In this document: piece by piece, positions 31,995-42,316 of the stretch | Numbering within the stretch: position 1 is the stretch's first letter | How the letters are laid out: every line of letters begins with the position of its first letter | Source: Apophysomyces variabilis | Lineage: Eukaryota; Mucoromycota; Mucoromycetes; Mucorales; Mucoraceae | Assembly (NCBI GenBank): GCA_002749535.1 | Contig: MZZL01000049.1 | Location: 1-46,300, forward strand | Direction of reading: 5' to 3' | DNA: 46,300 bases | The notes under the pieces: generated by a model | Database searches by the model: none | Seen by the model: the letters and a program-made list of their open reading frames with translations, nothing else | What the model was told of the DNA's origin: nothing | Position numbers and translations under genes: made by a program

Positions 31995-32582
31995 TTCATA
32001 CGCTATGCGTGCTTCTTTATCTTGATTTTCCCGCACACGGTGCATGTCATGCCTTTTGGCATTTTGATCCTTCTTGGGTCTTCATACATGGTTCACGCTG
32101 CATGTATGATAATATGAATTGCAGAAGATTAGATACTCGACTCGATAATCAATTAATCTCAGTTTGGTTTTGTAGTTTCCATGCATTTTCACGCCCTAGC
32201 CGCGCCTTTATTTATCTCATTCGCAGCTGGGTTCACTGCGGTATGCTTGTGTACCGTGGGCACCGTTGACAAACACTGATCTTTCACTAACTTTCTCACG
32301 ACTGAATGCAAAATAGAATACAGGTTAATTTTGAAACATGAGCACCATCAACGCCAACTACAACTATAAGCACTACCATATGGAGGGCACTCGGGTGACG
32401 CCTAAATCAGTTTGCCGCTCCAGGGAGACTTGGATTAAGCCAGTGGCCTTTATTGACGCAGAAATTAGTATACTTCTCAAAGCTACTAATCACATTCACA
32501 GGAGATGTAGTCATGGCTTTTTCAAATTCATTTGGAGAATGACCAATTAAGTTTTAATCCAATAAGTTTTTAAAGCTATGGT
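31995..32582. other. Intergenic stretch left of element B
   Basis: A 70-codon plus-strand frame (32338-32550, MSTINANYNYKHYHMEGTRV...) has no signal peptide, domain or promoter and is not called as a gene. Confidence 0.3.
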
Positions 32583-32585
32583 TTT

Positions 32586-32618
32586 CACTGTGGGAAATTT
32601 TTCGTCGGGTTCGTCGGG
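32586..32618 (+). repeat. Left terminal inverted repeat of element B
   Basis: 33 bp, exact inverse of 37560-37592. It starts CACTG, a variant of the CACTA terminus. Confidence 0.92.
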
Positions 32619-32723
32619 TTCGTCGGGATTCCGACGCGACGAAATTTCGTCGGGTCTCCTTTAGCTAACGACGAACCCGACGAACCCGACGAAAAAACGT
32701 CTGATTCCCGACGAACCCGACGA
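32603..32723. repeat. Left subterminal repeat array of element B
   Basis: Repeats of CGTCGGGTT occur first on the plus strand (32603-32650) and then on the minus strand (about 32669-32723), so the array is itself palindromic and could form a hairpin. Such arrays are typical binding sites of accessory DNA-binding proteins in CACTA elements. Confidence 0.85.
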
Positions 32724-32859
32724 AGCTGCCGCCGTCGCAGTTACCCCCTTTCCCTCTACCTATTCCTAGCTTCTACTATCCGTTTCTATTATTATGCATT
32801 GCAACCAATATAACAGTATAAATTAAAGCAGAGAAAAGAATAGTTTTTATTATTTTTTC

Positions 32860-33757
32860 CTATGCTTTTCTACGCTTGTTGGCAAGCCGAGTCGTTCGAG
32901 GAATCTGTCCCCTCTTCTTCTGCAGTCGCCTCACACCCTCGTCCGGGCTGCAAAAATATAAGAACAGAGTAAGTTTAAGTCGCTTAGACTGAAGAATAAC
33001 ACTTACCGAGAAGCGCCGCTGGGAGACGTTGTCTTCCCACTTGCCTGCGTACTGGGTGAAGCTTGCTGCACACTACTTCCAGATGATATAAGTAAAACTT
33101 TCCAATCACAGGTACTTAGTATATAACTTACCTAGCAGAAGCTTCACTTGCTTCAACAGCATCACTGCTCTCGGCGCTTGCAGTAGAAATGCCTGCGTCT
33201 CGGCATTTCACCGTGGTACGGTTGTTCCAATGCTTTCGCAGAAGGTACTGTGACGCCCAGTGACCTTCGCATTGGTTCAATGGCACCTTGTATTTAGCAA
33301 GGGCCATCCTCTCGAGGTTGTGGATGGCCTCTTCCTTCAACCAGGAAGGCATGTCCTTCCAGTAAATATCAGCACGGCCTTGGCTTGCATTTAGGTCAGT
33401 CACCAGCTTGTTAATCACCAAGCCGCAGAGATTGCTGAGGGAAGTGTAGATGGCGGTAACAACGCCATCAGGTATCTCCCCTTTCGGGTTGATGACAAGC
33501 TGTTTAACTAGGCCTACATTGACATCCAAGGCATGCTTTTTCCCCAGGACATCCGTTTCTTGTGGTGCCTTGATGGTTCCTGAGGAAGACGTTGGTAAAA
33601 AGGCATTTCCATCATTCCCGTCATCAGCACCCAACAGTCGTAAGATTTTATCCATTTTTCCTTTCATCTCAGCGATATCGCGCTTCAACTCTTCGTGGAA
33701 CTTCTCGAGATTTTGGAGCCGGACGTTGATTTCGTTGTTTTTGGATGAATGAGACAT
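32860..33757 (-). CDS. CACTA accessory protein, coiled-coil plus conserved helical core (260 aa, three exons)
   Basis: Exons on the minus strand are 33757-33132, 33075-33007 and 32947-32860, with GTAAGT and GTAAGTG donors, AAG and GCAG acceptors, and introns of 56 and 59 bp. The ATG at 33757 was preferred over an upstream frame that lacks an ATG start and reads as hydrophobic UTR. Residues 9-45 form a heptad coiled coil (INVRLQNLEKFHEELKRDIA onward). An acidic Ser-rich linker follows, then a helical core at about residues 86-185 shared with the element A and C proteins. The end is Ser/Ala-rich with a basic tail (RLANKRRKA) that could be a nuclear localisation signal. No named family is recognised. 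Position, divergence from the transposase and co-occurrence in three elements suggest a TnpA-like protein binding the subterminal repeats; that is inference. Confidence 0.85.
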
Positions 33758-34148
33758 AATGTAACAGATGAGGAAGAAAGAAAATTTTTTGAAGTAAAAC
33801 CGCAGCAAATTGTATGTCAATTTCTGTGTAACATCTTACCAACCTTGTCAACGAAGCATATACGAAAGTTGGATATACATAGACAAATAACTGACAAGAT
33901 CATCGTATTTAACTTACTGGGGTGTACTTAGATGAAGAGTTCGAAAAGCATCCTATTATATCTGGAACGTGGTAGCTGTGCCTTGCCGCAGCAGTTTCCT
34001 TATACGAATAGCCCTGAGACAAAGGTTTTACTAAGCATCATTTCTATAACGACAGAATTGGATATAAATACGTGAACATAATGCGATCGATTAAATCTTG
34101 GCCATTTTCAAAACGTACCATTGCCCTTCTGATAACTCCTCTTCGCGA
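33758..34148. promoter_or_regulatory. Shared divergent promoter region of element B
   Basis: 391 bp between the two start codons. It must hold the promoters of both genes, which makes coordinated expression likely. TATAAATAC at about 34064-34072 is a candidate TATA box for the transposase gene. Confidence 0.55.
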
Positions 34149-37100
34149 ATGAGCAGCAAAAGATATTCAAGAAAAACGCGCCGTTGCCATTTTTGCCAGC
34201 TGGATTGGAGGGCTGAACTGTACGCCGACCATGTGCAAGGATGTTTCCTTCAGGAATTGAACAGACTAAACCATCCTGAAACTACTCTCGATAGCAGTAC
34301 TGCGCTTGGTATAGACAGAGAAACGCCTAGTCAACAGCATGTCTCGAACATGGATGTGGATGTTGATGAAAGCTGGGACTACGAGTACGATTGCGTTGAA
34401 GCTTCAGTGGACAACACCGGTGTGCCAGATAGGGCTGAACAATTGGAGGAATACATACCTGATGCTACGGACGATTCGGACTGTTCCAGTGAGCTTGAAC
34501 CTTTCAGAGAGCTTGGGCAAGTAGCACTATCCACCCATCAAGATATGCAGAACAGTAGTAGCAGCCCTTTTGAGTTCCACGTCCCTCGTGAAACCTATGA
34601 TGACAAGGAGACGAAGAAAAACGTCGGTCTGTACCAGATCATGCAGGAAGGTGGCGTATCGAAAACCATTTATGCAAAGCTTGTTACCTTTTTGAATAAT
34701 TTGATGAAAGATCCTGACAATAGTAGGTAGTAGAGCTGCATTTTGTCGTACTAAACTGTGGCTTTAGTGAGGGAACCGTTTGCTTCTCCTTGGCTAGTCG
34801 AGAAGCAATTGTTCAAAATGTATCCAGTAATACCCAAGAATTATCACGTCTGCAAAAACGAGTGCCTTCTGTTTACCGATGAACAAACCATATGCCCAAG
34901 ATGTACTGCTCCCAGATATAGAGATTTAAACAGCCAGACTCCTCACTTGACTATGAAATACCTGCCTCTATCATCCCAGCTAGCGTCCCTTTTCCACAAC
35001 CAAGAAACTCGGGACCTACTTGCACGTGAAGTCGATAACGTAGAAAGCAGATCACATGAAGCAGAAGAAAGGTAATGATGCTTTCCGTCTTTGGAGGTTG
35101 TACTAAGTGATTATAAAATCCAAGGATAAGAAGTGACATATTCGACAGTGATATGTTCGGCGAACTGCAGCGGAAAGGACTCTTCACAAACAAGTATGAC
35201 ATTGCAGTGTCGCTCTTTATCGATGGATTTTCGCCTTTCCGAAGAAGTACCGTGAAAATGACGATCGTGAATGTCATTGTGCTTAACTTACCTGCAGAAG
35301 AAAGGTATTACATCAAAATTTAAAGAGCTGCCATAATCAAAATACCATCTTTCCAGATATAAGAATAAGAACATGCTGCAGCTTGCAGTAATTCCTGGAT
35401 CTCTGAAGAATAACACCATTCCTAATTTTCTTTCTCCTTTGTTCGAGGAGTTGGCAGTTTTGGAGAGAGATGGTATGGTCATCCACCTTCCTGACGGTGA
35501 TTCACTTCAGTTCAAGGTTCACCTTGTGCTCGCATCTGGAGACATCCCAGCCGCATCATGTCTCGCAAATCATGACGGCCACAATTCGGAATATGGGTGC
35601 AGAATATGCACTATCCAGACGAAATCACTTCTCAGTGCTACCGGTCGAGGATATGGGAGATACTATTCCGGAACTGGTTCCCAGGAACGACCAATGATCA
35701 GATCTATCGCAGATTATGCTGAGGAAGAACCTGTACGTAGAGACATGCTAGGCTAATATTAGCGGTCCACTGTTACTTACAAATGCACTATAGGTGAAAG
35801 GCTTAAGAGGGCCTAATCCGTTTGCTAACTTGCAATGCTTTCATGGAGCTACTTTCTTCGGTTTTGAGGAGATGCATTTGTTTGGCGCCAATCTTGGGCA
35901 GCAAATACACCGATGGCTAACTGACGAGACAATTAGCAGCCCCTTCTTGCTTTCGAAAGTTCAACAACGTGCTATTGGCAAAGCCATGGATGAATCTCAA
36001 CATACAATGCCGCCAGCGTTTGACGGAAATCTTCAAGGTACACGCGTGTTAATTGGTAGTATTCCACTAACAGTGTATATCCCAGATATCTTCAAAAGAC
36101 CAGGCAGTGCACGTTCCGTTGATTGGATTGATTTTCTGTTGTATGTGGTTCCATCAGTGGTTTATGAACAATTGGAGACGACTTGTGCTGCGAGTGCTTT
36201 GGAAGCATTACGATCGCTCATCACCGCCAGTACTATTGCTCTATCATGGCAGATTACAGACAATGACATTGAGATTGTTGAACGGTACGAAATCGTGTAT
36301 CATACTACTTACTAAGTCATATTGTAGATGCGTGCGTAAATGGCATGATTTCATGGTCACAAGCATGCCAGGTCACCAATACACCATCAACCAGCATCTC
36401 TTACAACATCTTCCCTTGATGCTTTCAGAGCTTGGGCCATGCCGATTGTACAGTTCTCGATCCACAGAGCGTATCATCGGTATCCTCAGCAGAAGAATCA
36501 AGTCCAGGGTGAAGCCGTTCCAGAACGCCACGAAAGTACTGCTGCGCATATCTGCTTGCAAGTACTACAATCGGGTCTCAGCGGTAGACCAGCTCCTCCA
36601 GACAGAACAGGTCGTGGATCAAGAAGCGACCAATACATTCTGGCTCAGTGATTACGCGGAGGAGTACGATCCTGAGCTATGGGGCCCACCCTTGGAAGAT
36701 GTTTGCGTCGATCACTACCAGGGATACGACCTGAGACGCCACTTGTGCAAGTTCTGGAGAAGAGATTTGCAAGAAGACGTCCAGGAGCACCAAATTAAAA
36801 GTTCGGTAAAGGTTGGAGGGCGCTTGTTCAAGAACGCGCTGGTGTTCACCTCTATCCTGAGACCAAACCGAGGTGCGAAGCCTTCCAACTTCGTTCGCAT
36901 GGTGCTGCCCGTCGACCTGTGGGCGAATTATCGAGCTGCTGGCGGCAGAATGAACTTGGTGTGGAACGACTTTTATGGTCAAACACTATTGTTTTTCCAT
37001 CATTCGCATGTTGACTCCACAGGAAAAGGTACGCAAGTGGTAGATGCTAAACCGAGTTGCTAACCAAAACTTGCCCAGAACATTCGCGTATCCTCTCTTT

Positions 37101-37347
37101 GGTTCGTATCATATCCCAAGCCCCTGCAAATGGGGGTGGTGTGAACGGCGCAGGGCTGGCGTTTGGTAGGTATGCCCCCGGTAGTGATGTCGAAGGCAGA
37201 CTCTATGTCATCGACGTACAGCATATACAAAGCCTATGTGGGGGAGTGAAATCTACCGACACCTCTCGTGCCCATAGTCGTTATTATTATGTGTATCCTG
37301 GCTTTGTCCCAGGTGAAGTTGAACTTGGCGATCTTAGGTACATTTAA
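34149..37347 (+). CDS. Tnp2-like CACTA transposase, intact (956 aa, seven exons)
   Basis: Exons: 34149-34722, 34768-35071, 35149-35304, 35357-35732, 35794-36284, 36328-37028 and 37079-37347. All six introns (43-77 bp) are in phase, with GT donors, AG acceptors and several CTAAC/CTAAG branch sites. The protein starts with a C2HC zinc knuckle (C13, C16, H28, C32) in a basic region, then an acidic linker (about 75-135) and a cysteine cluster (VCKNEC ... CPRC, about 215-240). The core then reads YDIAVSLFIDGFSPF (D318), VHLVLASGDIPAASCLANH (D407) with GCRIC, and FGFEEMHLFG (E495/E496). D318, D407 and the Glu are candidate catalytic acids of a DDE/D nuclease. The family is Transposase_21/Tnp2. The C-terminus has FYGQTLLFFHH. 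It would cut the element out by binding its ends, with help from the accessory protein. Confidence 0.9.
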
Positions 37348-37449
37348 TAAACAACGACAAAGAAAAAATAACTGTCCTTAAAAAATCGTGTTGTCGAAAA
37401 AAAGAATAGCGGAGAGGAATCGACTTAGTAAAAAAATCTGCAATTTTTT

Positions 37450-37592
37450 AGACGAACCCGACGTGAGATCGTCGGGTTCGTCGTGTGTCTCTGAAATTAC
37501 GACGAAAATCCCGACGAAACACGACGAACCCGACGAACCCGACGCCACGACGTCGATTTCCCGACGAACCCGACGAAAAATTTCCCACAGTG
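37450..37592. repeat. Right subterminal array and terminal inverted repeat of element B
   Basis: Many copies of GACGAACCC and of its reverse complement (GGGTTCGTC) in mixed orientation, ending in the 33-bp terminal repeat at 37560-37592 and CAGTG. Confidence 0.88.
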
Positions 37593-37599
37593 TTTAGTA

Positions 37600-37926
37600 C
37601 GATCTGTCTCATTCTTAAGGTACAAAACGAGCAGATCCTTTATGGGAAAATTTATGGAGGATTTTATGGCCTTTGCTGATTGTGAACTAGGCCTTTTTTT
37701 CACAAGTCCGATGCTTCTAACTTCTATGGTATCGTTAAATCAAGCATGTTGCTGTTGTCCAATATTTTGGCTGCTATGGACGGTGGAGTTTAACAACTCG
37801 TTGACATTATTGTTAGCGCTGGTGTCAGTAATATGATGGAATTCATGTTGTGCTGATGGCGTTAGTGTTGTTTATTGTTTGTACCCATGTCACAGAAGCC
37901 CTGTAGAGAAAAAATTCTGTACTGCA
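37600..37926. other. Intergenic stretch right of element B
   Basis: No supported feature. Confidence 0.4.
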
Positions 37927-38734
37927 TCACATCCGCAACCCCTTAGCACAGCACAATGCATGATTCCTCAAACAAGGTTTACCATTCCCAAGTCCAGAGT
38001 CTCTACAGCATGTCTTCACAAAATCCACGCTTGAAAAAAAAACCGCCTCGTTATTTGTGCTTGATCCCATCCTCTTGACAGTAGCAGTTAGAAAAGTCTT
38101 AGTTAGATATCTGACCTGTATAAGTAATAAAGAGTATGAAAATGCATAAGGAAATGGTGGCATGATGCAAGATATACTATAGTAAGGCTCGTTACCGTCA
38201 TGTCTGTTTCAAAGGGCGCTCGGATCTTGGGGGACTGGAGTGTCCCATTGGAGTGTCCGTAGTAATTCCCCTTTTACAAAGGCAGCGTCTTCTCCCAGCA
38301 ATTGTTCCCAACAGTTGCTCGAACATTGTGTCTAACACATGCTCTGCGTCAAACTCCCCGTATGGACTGTTGTTCTCCCAAGTCTGCCGCCACATATGCT
38401 GGCCTCACTATGGCCTCTAAAGATGACGGATGGGCTGCCAACGATGGAGATCGTTGCGTTGTTATACTGATTCACCCGAGCTGCCAATGTGAATAAGCCT
38501 ATTTTATCCCTCAGTTTTCCTTTCAATCTTAGTACATGATGACACTTATAAGCTGGCAGCACTACTGTGCGTGCTAATCATGTGCCAGTCAAAGCAAACT
38601 TCATTTGTGCCATAGAAGTGTACCACGGATGAAACTTTGAATTTATTTAACGACGAAAATTGAGCGCTGTCTCTTGCAATATGTCCGCTCTCGTCCGATC
38701 CATCAAGAAGAGAGATATGAAAAAAACCTGTCAC
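37927..38734 (-). pseudogene. Decayed gene of unknown family
   Basis: Three minus-strand stretches read as protein in succession: 38734-38546 (AQFSSLNKFKVSSVVHFYGT then EVCFDWHM), about 38395-38198 (GEFDAEHVLDTMFEQLLGTI) and about 38090-37927 (TCCRDSGLGNGKPCLRNHAL). They are separated by stops and frame changes. The last has six cysteines. It may be one dead gene or pieces of several; no domain is recognised. Confidence 0.3.
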
Positions 38735-38909
38735 GGCACCAGGAAAAAGAGGTAGAAGGGGAAACGTTTAAGGGAACAAAAAAGGGGGGAGTTCAGGGAG
38801 ATCCATGGGAAATATGGTAGAAATTAGTGTACAAAGAAGCACAGTCTTGAGAACGACGAAAAGAGAAAGAAGAAATAAAATAATAAATGAAATAAAATAA
38901 ATAAAAATC

Positions 38910-39199
38910 TTAAGGGGTCCAAACGGCAGTGGATTTATTCTGTGGAGGGGGGGAGTTTGAAGAGCATAACCAGGCAAGAAAGTCCTGGTGTGGAAGTAGA
39001 GGTCTATCACCGGAAGAAGAGAAATCGCCATCGGGATGTGTAAGAATGTCCAGTTCCAATAGGAGCATATCCAGTTTGGGCCAAGTTGTGTCCAATATCG
39101 TTGCTGGGAGGCTTTGCGTGGCGGGGTCTTGGGCAGTCTGTTCAATGCTTCGGAGATGGGACCGGCAATAGTGGGCCGAATTCCGAGACGTTGATGGGC
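38910..39199 (-). pseudogene. C-terminal ORF fragment cut off at the left end of element C
   Basis: On the minus strand a protein-like frame begins at the edge of element C. One frame reads LDAHQRLGIRPTIAGPISEA and RLPKTPPRKASQQR; another continues LDTTWPKLDMLLLELDILTH and HQDFLAWLCSSNSPPP to a TAA at 38910. A frameshift near 39085-39095 joins them. Its upstream part is missing exactly where element C starts, which suggests that element C inserted into it or replaced its 5' part. It may belong to a retroelement; the family is not recognised. Confidence 0.4.
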
Positions 39200-39460
39200 A
39201 TCGAGGGGAAAAATTATCCTTGAAATACTTGAATTAAAGGATGATTGAAGGATATGCTTGCTTATTCAAGTATTTCACGGACAATTAAAGGATTATTGCA
39301 GGATAATTAAAGAACTGATCCTGTAATTCAAGTCTTATATGGTAGGAGTTTATATCCATTAATAATCCTTGAATTACAGAATGGAATTAAAGAATAATTC
39401 AGGGATTGGTCTTGTAATCCAATTCTTATATCTAAAGAGCTTGAAAAAAAAGGAATTCTC
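39200..39460. repeat. Left subterminal array of element C
   Basis: Irregular repeats of AATTAAAGGAT, TTGAATTA and AATAATCCTTGAATTA in both orientations, different in sequence from the arrays of elements A and B. Confidence 0.7.
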
Positions 39461-40013
39461 CTTGAATCCAAACAAAAAAAAAAGGTAAACATCTGGGTCA
39501 AATATCTGTAGCTATTACTACGGGTTTATCATGCAAAAAGAAAACAAACTATCAGTTGAAATAACAGCGTATGAAAAACCGTGATACTCATTGATATTTT
39601 CAACCAGTGATTGCTTTAGTAAATCAGCGTACAGAAGCTTTTAATGGATATTCGACATACTATAGTTAGTTAAGTTGGAGTAAATTATTGGTTGTTTGCT
39701 GTACGTTTGAAATTCAATCAATAACGGTTTCTACGACACCTTCGCTGATGTCCTTCAGCTTGTTCACTGCTCTGATTCTGAGAGGTCGATGAACTAAAAG
39801 GTACAACCCGTTAGCGGTCGAAAGTGAATATTCGAGTAAAAGTCAAGAAAATACGCGTGTAGATTGCAAGAGAAAAAGGGAACAGTAAAATACTGTGAGA
39901 CTTTGGTATATCCTTTATTTAGAGTATGAGTTGCTCCCTTTTATATGTCTCGACTAGTAAAATTAGATTTAGAGCACCGAATATGACTGAGCTTCATTTA
40001 GTATCTTTGTTGA

Positions 40014-42123
40014 TCACTTGCGGATACAACAGAAAGAACCTATGATAGTACTTACTTGATGCTGCTCTCGATTGCAAGAACTTCCTATATCATAGTGTAG
40101 AAACAGGGTGGGATTCATACGGTGTATAGACTTTTTACCTTGGTTACGTCGCTTGTAGTACTGGCAGTCGTTGCTCCACTTGTACTGCAAGAACCACAAA
40201 GCTGCCCAGAAATTTTTGCATTCGTTAAAAGGTATACCCTTTCTGGCAGCCTCGGTTTCAAAAGAAAGTGCGGCATCTAACTGATCTGAAGACGAAATAG
40301 CACTCCAAGGAATAGAGACATTTTTCAATCCCATCCTGGTCTTTAGAAACACGGTTGCCTCATACGTCAACGTTGGCAACAGCGCTATGGACCTTGCTGC
40401 CTTCTCTGTATCTTGAGGAAATATGTTGTCATGGATGTAAGACTCCATGACATCCATGGAAAGTCGAACTGCCTTGGACTTGTGGCCCACTAGGCGCGAC
40501 GGTCTCTCGAGTGTCCTTTCTACAATTGAGAGCGGACCTGCTTCATCATTCTCCACTTCGCTTCTGGCTAGCTGTTGGTTGCCAGCAGCCTCTACAGCAT
40601 GAAGGATCTGCTACTGGTTAGCGAGGATCATCTTGAGCATATCTTTTTGGCGATCTTGTCCTGTTTGCAGCTGGACACATTTGTTCTTGAGGGCATCAAT
40701 ACGCGTCAAGATTGCATTCAAAGCAGTTTGGATAGCGTTATGCTGCGGTTGAAGGGCGATTATACCACCTTTAAACCACATGGTAGAATCTCTGGTTCCA
40801 CCCGCTTTCCACCCAGGTGATAGAATTTCTTATACTACCACATTTTCCTCTCCCCCAAAACGCTGTTACTGTAGCAGACATGTATACAAAATTAAGTTAC
40901 CACAGCAAAACTAATGCATTCACATTTCCCAGGAACTGCATAATTATTTATATCACGCGCTTCTAATATGATTTCTTTTCTTTTTTAGAGTTATCCACAT
41001 TTTCCTTTTATTCATCCTTTTCTTTTGCAAACTGTTTCCTCTATACCTTTTTTTCGTTTCAGAGTGTTTTGCTACTTCTTCATCAGAAAACTCACTTTGA
41101 AAATGTTGCTAGTATATAATCCTAATAATATGCAACCCTGATCTAAAAGTATATCCTTTGCTGGTAAGCTTTTATCTTCATTTCATAGCATCTCACTCTT
41201 TTTTTCTTTAGATAGCTAGAATGATCACTACGTTATAGAAGAGCTTGCTTCTTACTTTTAATAAGGTATTTTGATTGATTGACCTAAATGTAACTAATCT
41301 TGACTTTTTGATTATTATATAGAGTAGCTTTTGTTTCTTAACAAAATGGAAACAGAGAAAGATGACATACTTTTTAATGGTACAGATATTTTTTACGTCG
41401 TAATTTAATTACTTGGCAAGGTAACTTTTTGTAGGCCTATACGTAATGCTGCCATTCATTATTTCTATGCTGGCTTAGGTATGCTACTGTGTGTTAGCTT
41501 TTAGTACGTTTTACTAATTGTCGGTTTTAAAAGCTATGCTTCTTTAACCTTCAGTAATTAGGTAAGATAATATAATACTAAGCATACAGTTAGCTAATTG
41601 TTAGTACATTACGCTACATAGCCCCAAGAAATAAAAGTGTCTGTCTTTTTCCTATATATATAGCTAAAGAAGCGTCCTTGTATATGATAAAGAAGTGTAT
41701 CTTAATGGATAAAATAATGTACACAACGAAAAGAACATCCAATCGGATAGACTAGATAAAAATCAGTAGCTCCAATAGAATGTATCGTTGTAGGCAAGTT
41801 AATCCAATAAAAAGTGCTTGAATAAAGGAATATGGTCGAATGAAACTAAAACGTTAGCCTCTAATGCATACTACTTGATCCAATAACATCAACGTAATGG
41901 TCTCTGTCATATAGCAGTTCATCCAATTGTTGAATTTGGGGGGTGGTAGAAAGGTGGTGGAAGGTACATTCCACAAACCTTTGAAGAGATTCCACCGCAT
42001 GGTGGAAAAGTGGTAGAAAGGTGATGGAAAGGTGGTGGAATCTGTGATTCCACCAAGTTTCTACCGATGGTAGAATCTTTTTTTTTTGACCGCAGTGTTA
42101 ATAGCTGTAGCACGTTGGGCCAT
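40014..42123 (-). pseudogene. CACTA accessory gene of element C, split by a nested element and stopped
   Basis: The ATG lies at 42123-42121 on the minus strand, followed by 26 coding bases to the TTA at 42098. The frame resumes exactly at 40737 on the far side of the nested element (40741-42097), giving a heptad-like N-terminus (TAIQTAL... type) as in element B. It then meets an in-frame TAG at 40613-40611, where CAG (Gln) is the likely original. Beyond the stop the frame is open through the conserved core (NVSIPWSAI, NECKNFWAALWFLQYKW) to about 40140. Possible introns follow (AAG-GTAAAA near 40137 and GTAAGT near 40047), so the 3' end is uncertain. Two separate lesions make it non-functional. 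Confidence 0.85.
40741..42097. mobile_element. Nested 1357-bp non-autonomous CACTA-like element
   Basis: It is bounded by TTA at 40738-40740 and at 42098-42100. Removing it with one TTA restores the reading frame of the accessory gene, which fixes both ends precisely. The right terminus read inward is CACTGCGGTCAAA; the left is TGCTGCGGTTGAA, matching 9 of 13 bases, all four differences being transitions. Subterminal repeats of GGTGGAA/TTCCACC and GGTAGAA occur at both ends (40764-40812 and 41935-42075). The interior is AT-rich and has no gene. The 3-bp duplication and CACTG terminus place it in the CACTA superfamily as a deletion derivative of some other element. Confidence 0.85.
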
Positions 42124-42316
42124 TGTTAGAGAACAATATGAACCTCCTGTCCCGACTATTACTTTTAATCCTTCAGGTGTTACAAATTAACTGTGTTTCA
42201 AAGATATCTGTCGTATGTAGTACAAGATGTTTGAAATCTGATAGGATATGTGTAATTACTAAGCCCTCTTTTCCTTGTTGTTTTCCCATTTCCTCATGAA
42301 CAATTCTGTAGCCTCC

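Larger units (their letters stand above)
32586..37592. mobile_element. Element B: complete, apparently intact CACTA-like transposon (5007 bp)
   Basis: Both ends are visible. The first 33 bases (CACTGTGGGAAATTTTTCGT then CGGGTTCGTCGGG) are repeated exactly in inverted orientation at 37560-37592. The element is flanked by TTT at 32583-32585 and 37593-37595, a 3-bp target duplication as expected for the CACTA superfamily. Subterminal arrays of CGTCGGGTT lie inside each end. Two genes diverge from a 391-bp central region: an accessory gene (minus) and a Tnp2-like transposase (plus). Every intron can be placed with consensus sites and the spliced frames have no stops. This is the only element in the window that could still be autonomous. 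Confidence 0.92.

Noticed and set aside
39518..39535. ACTACGGG as an internal CACTA terminus
   Set aside because: It lacks the following A-rich and subterminal motifs and has no partner end.
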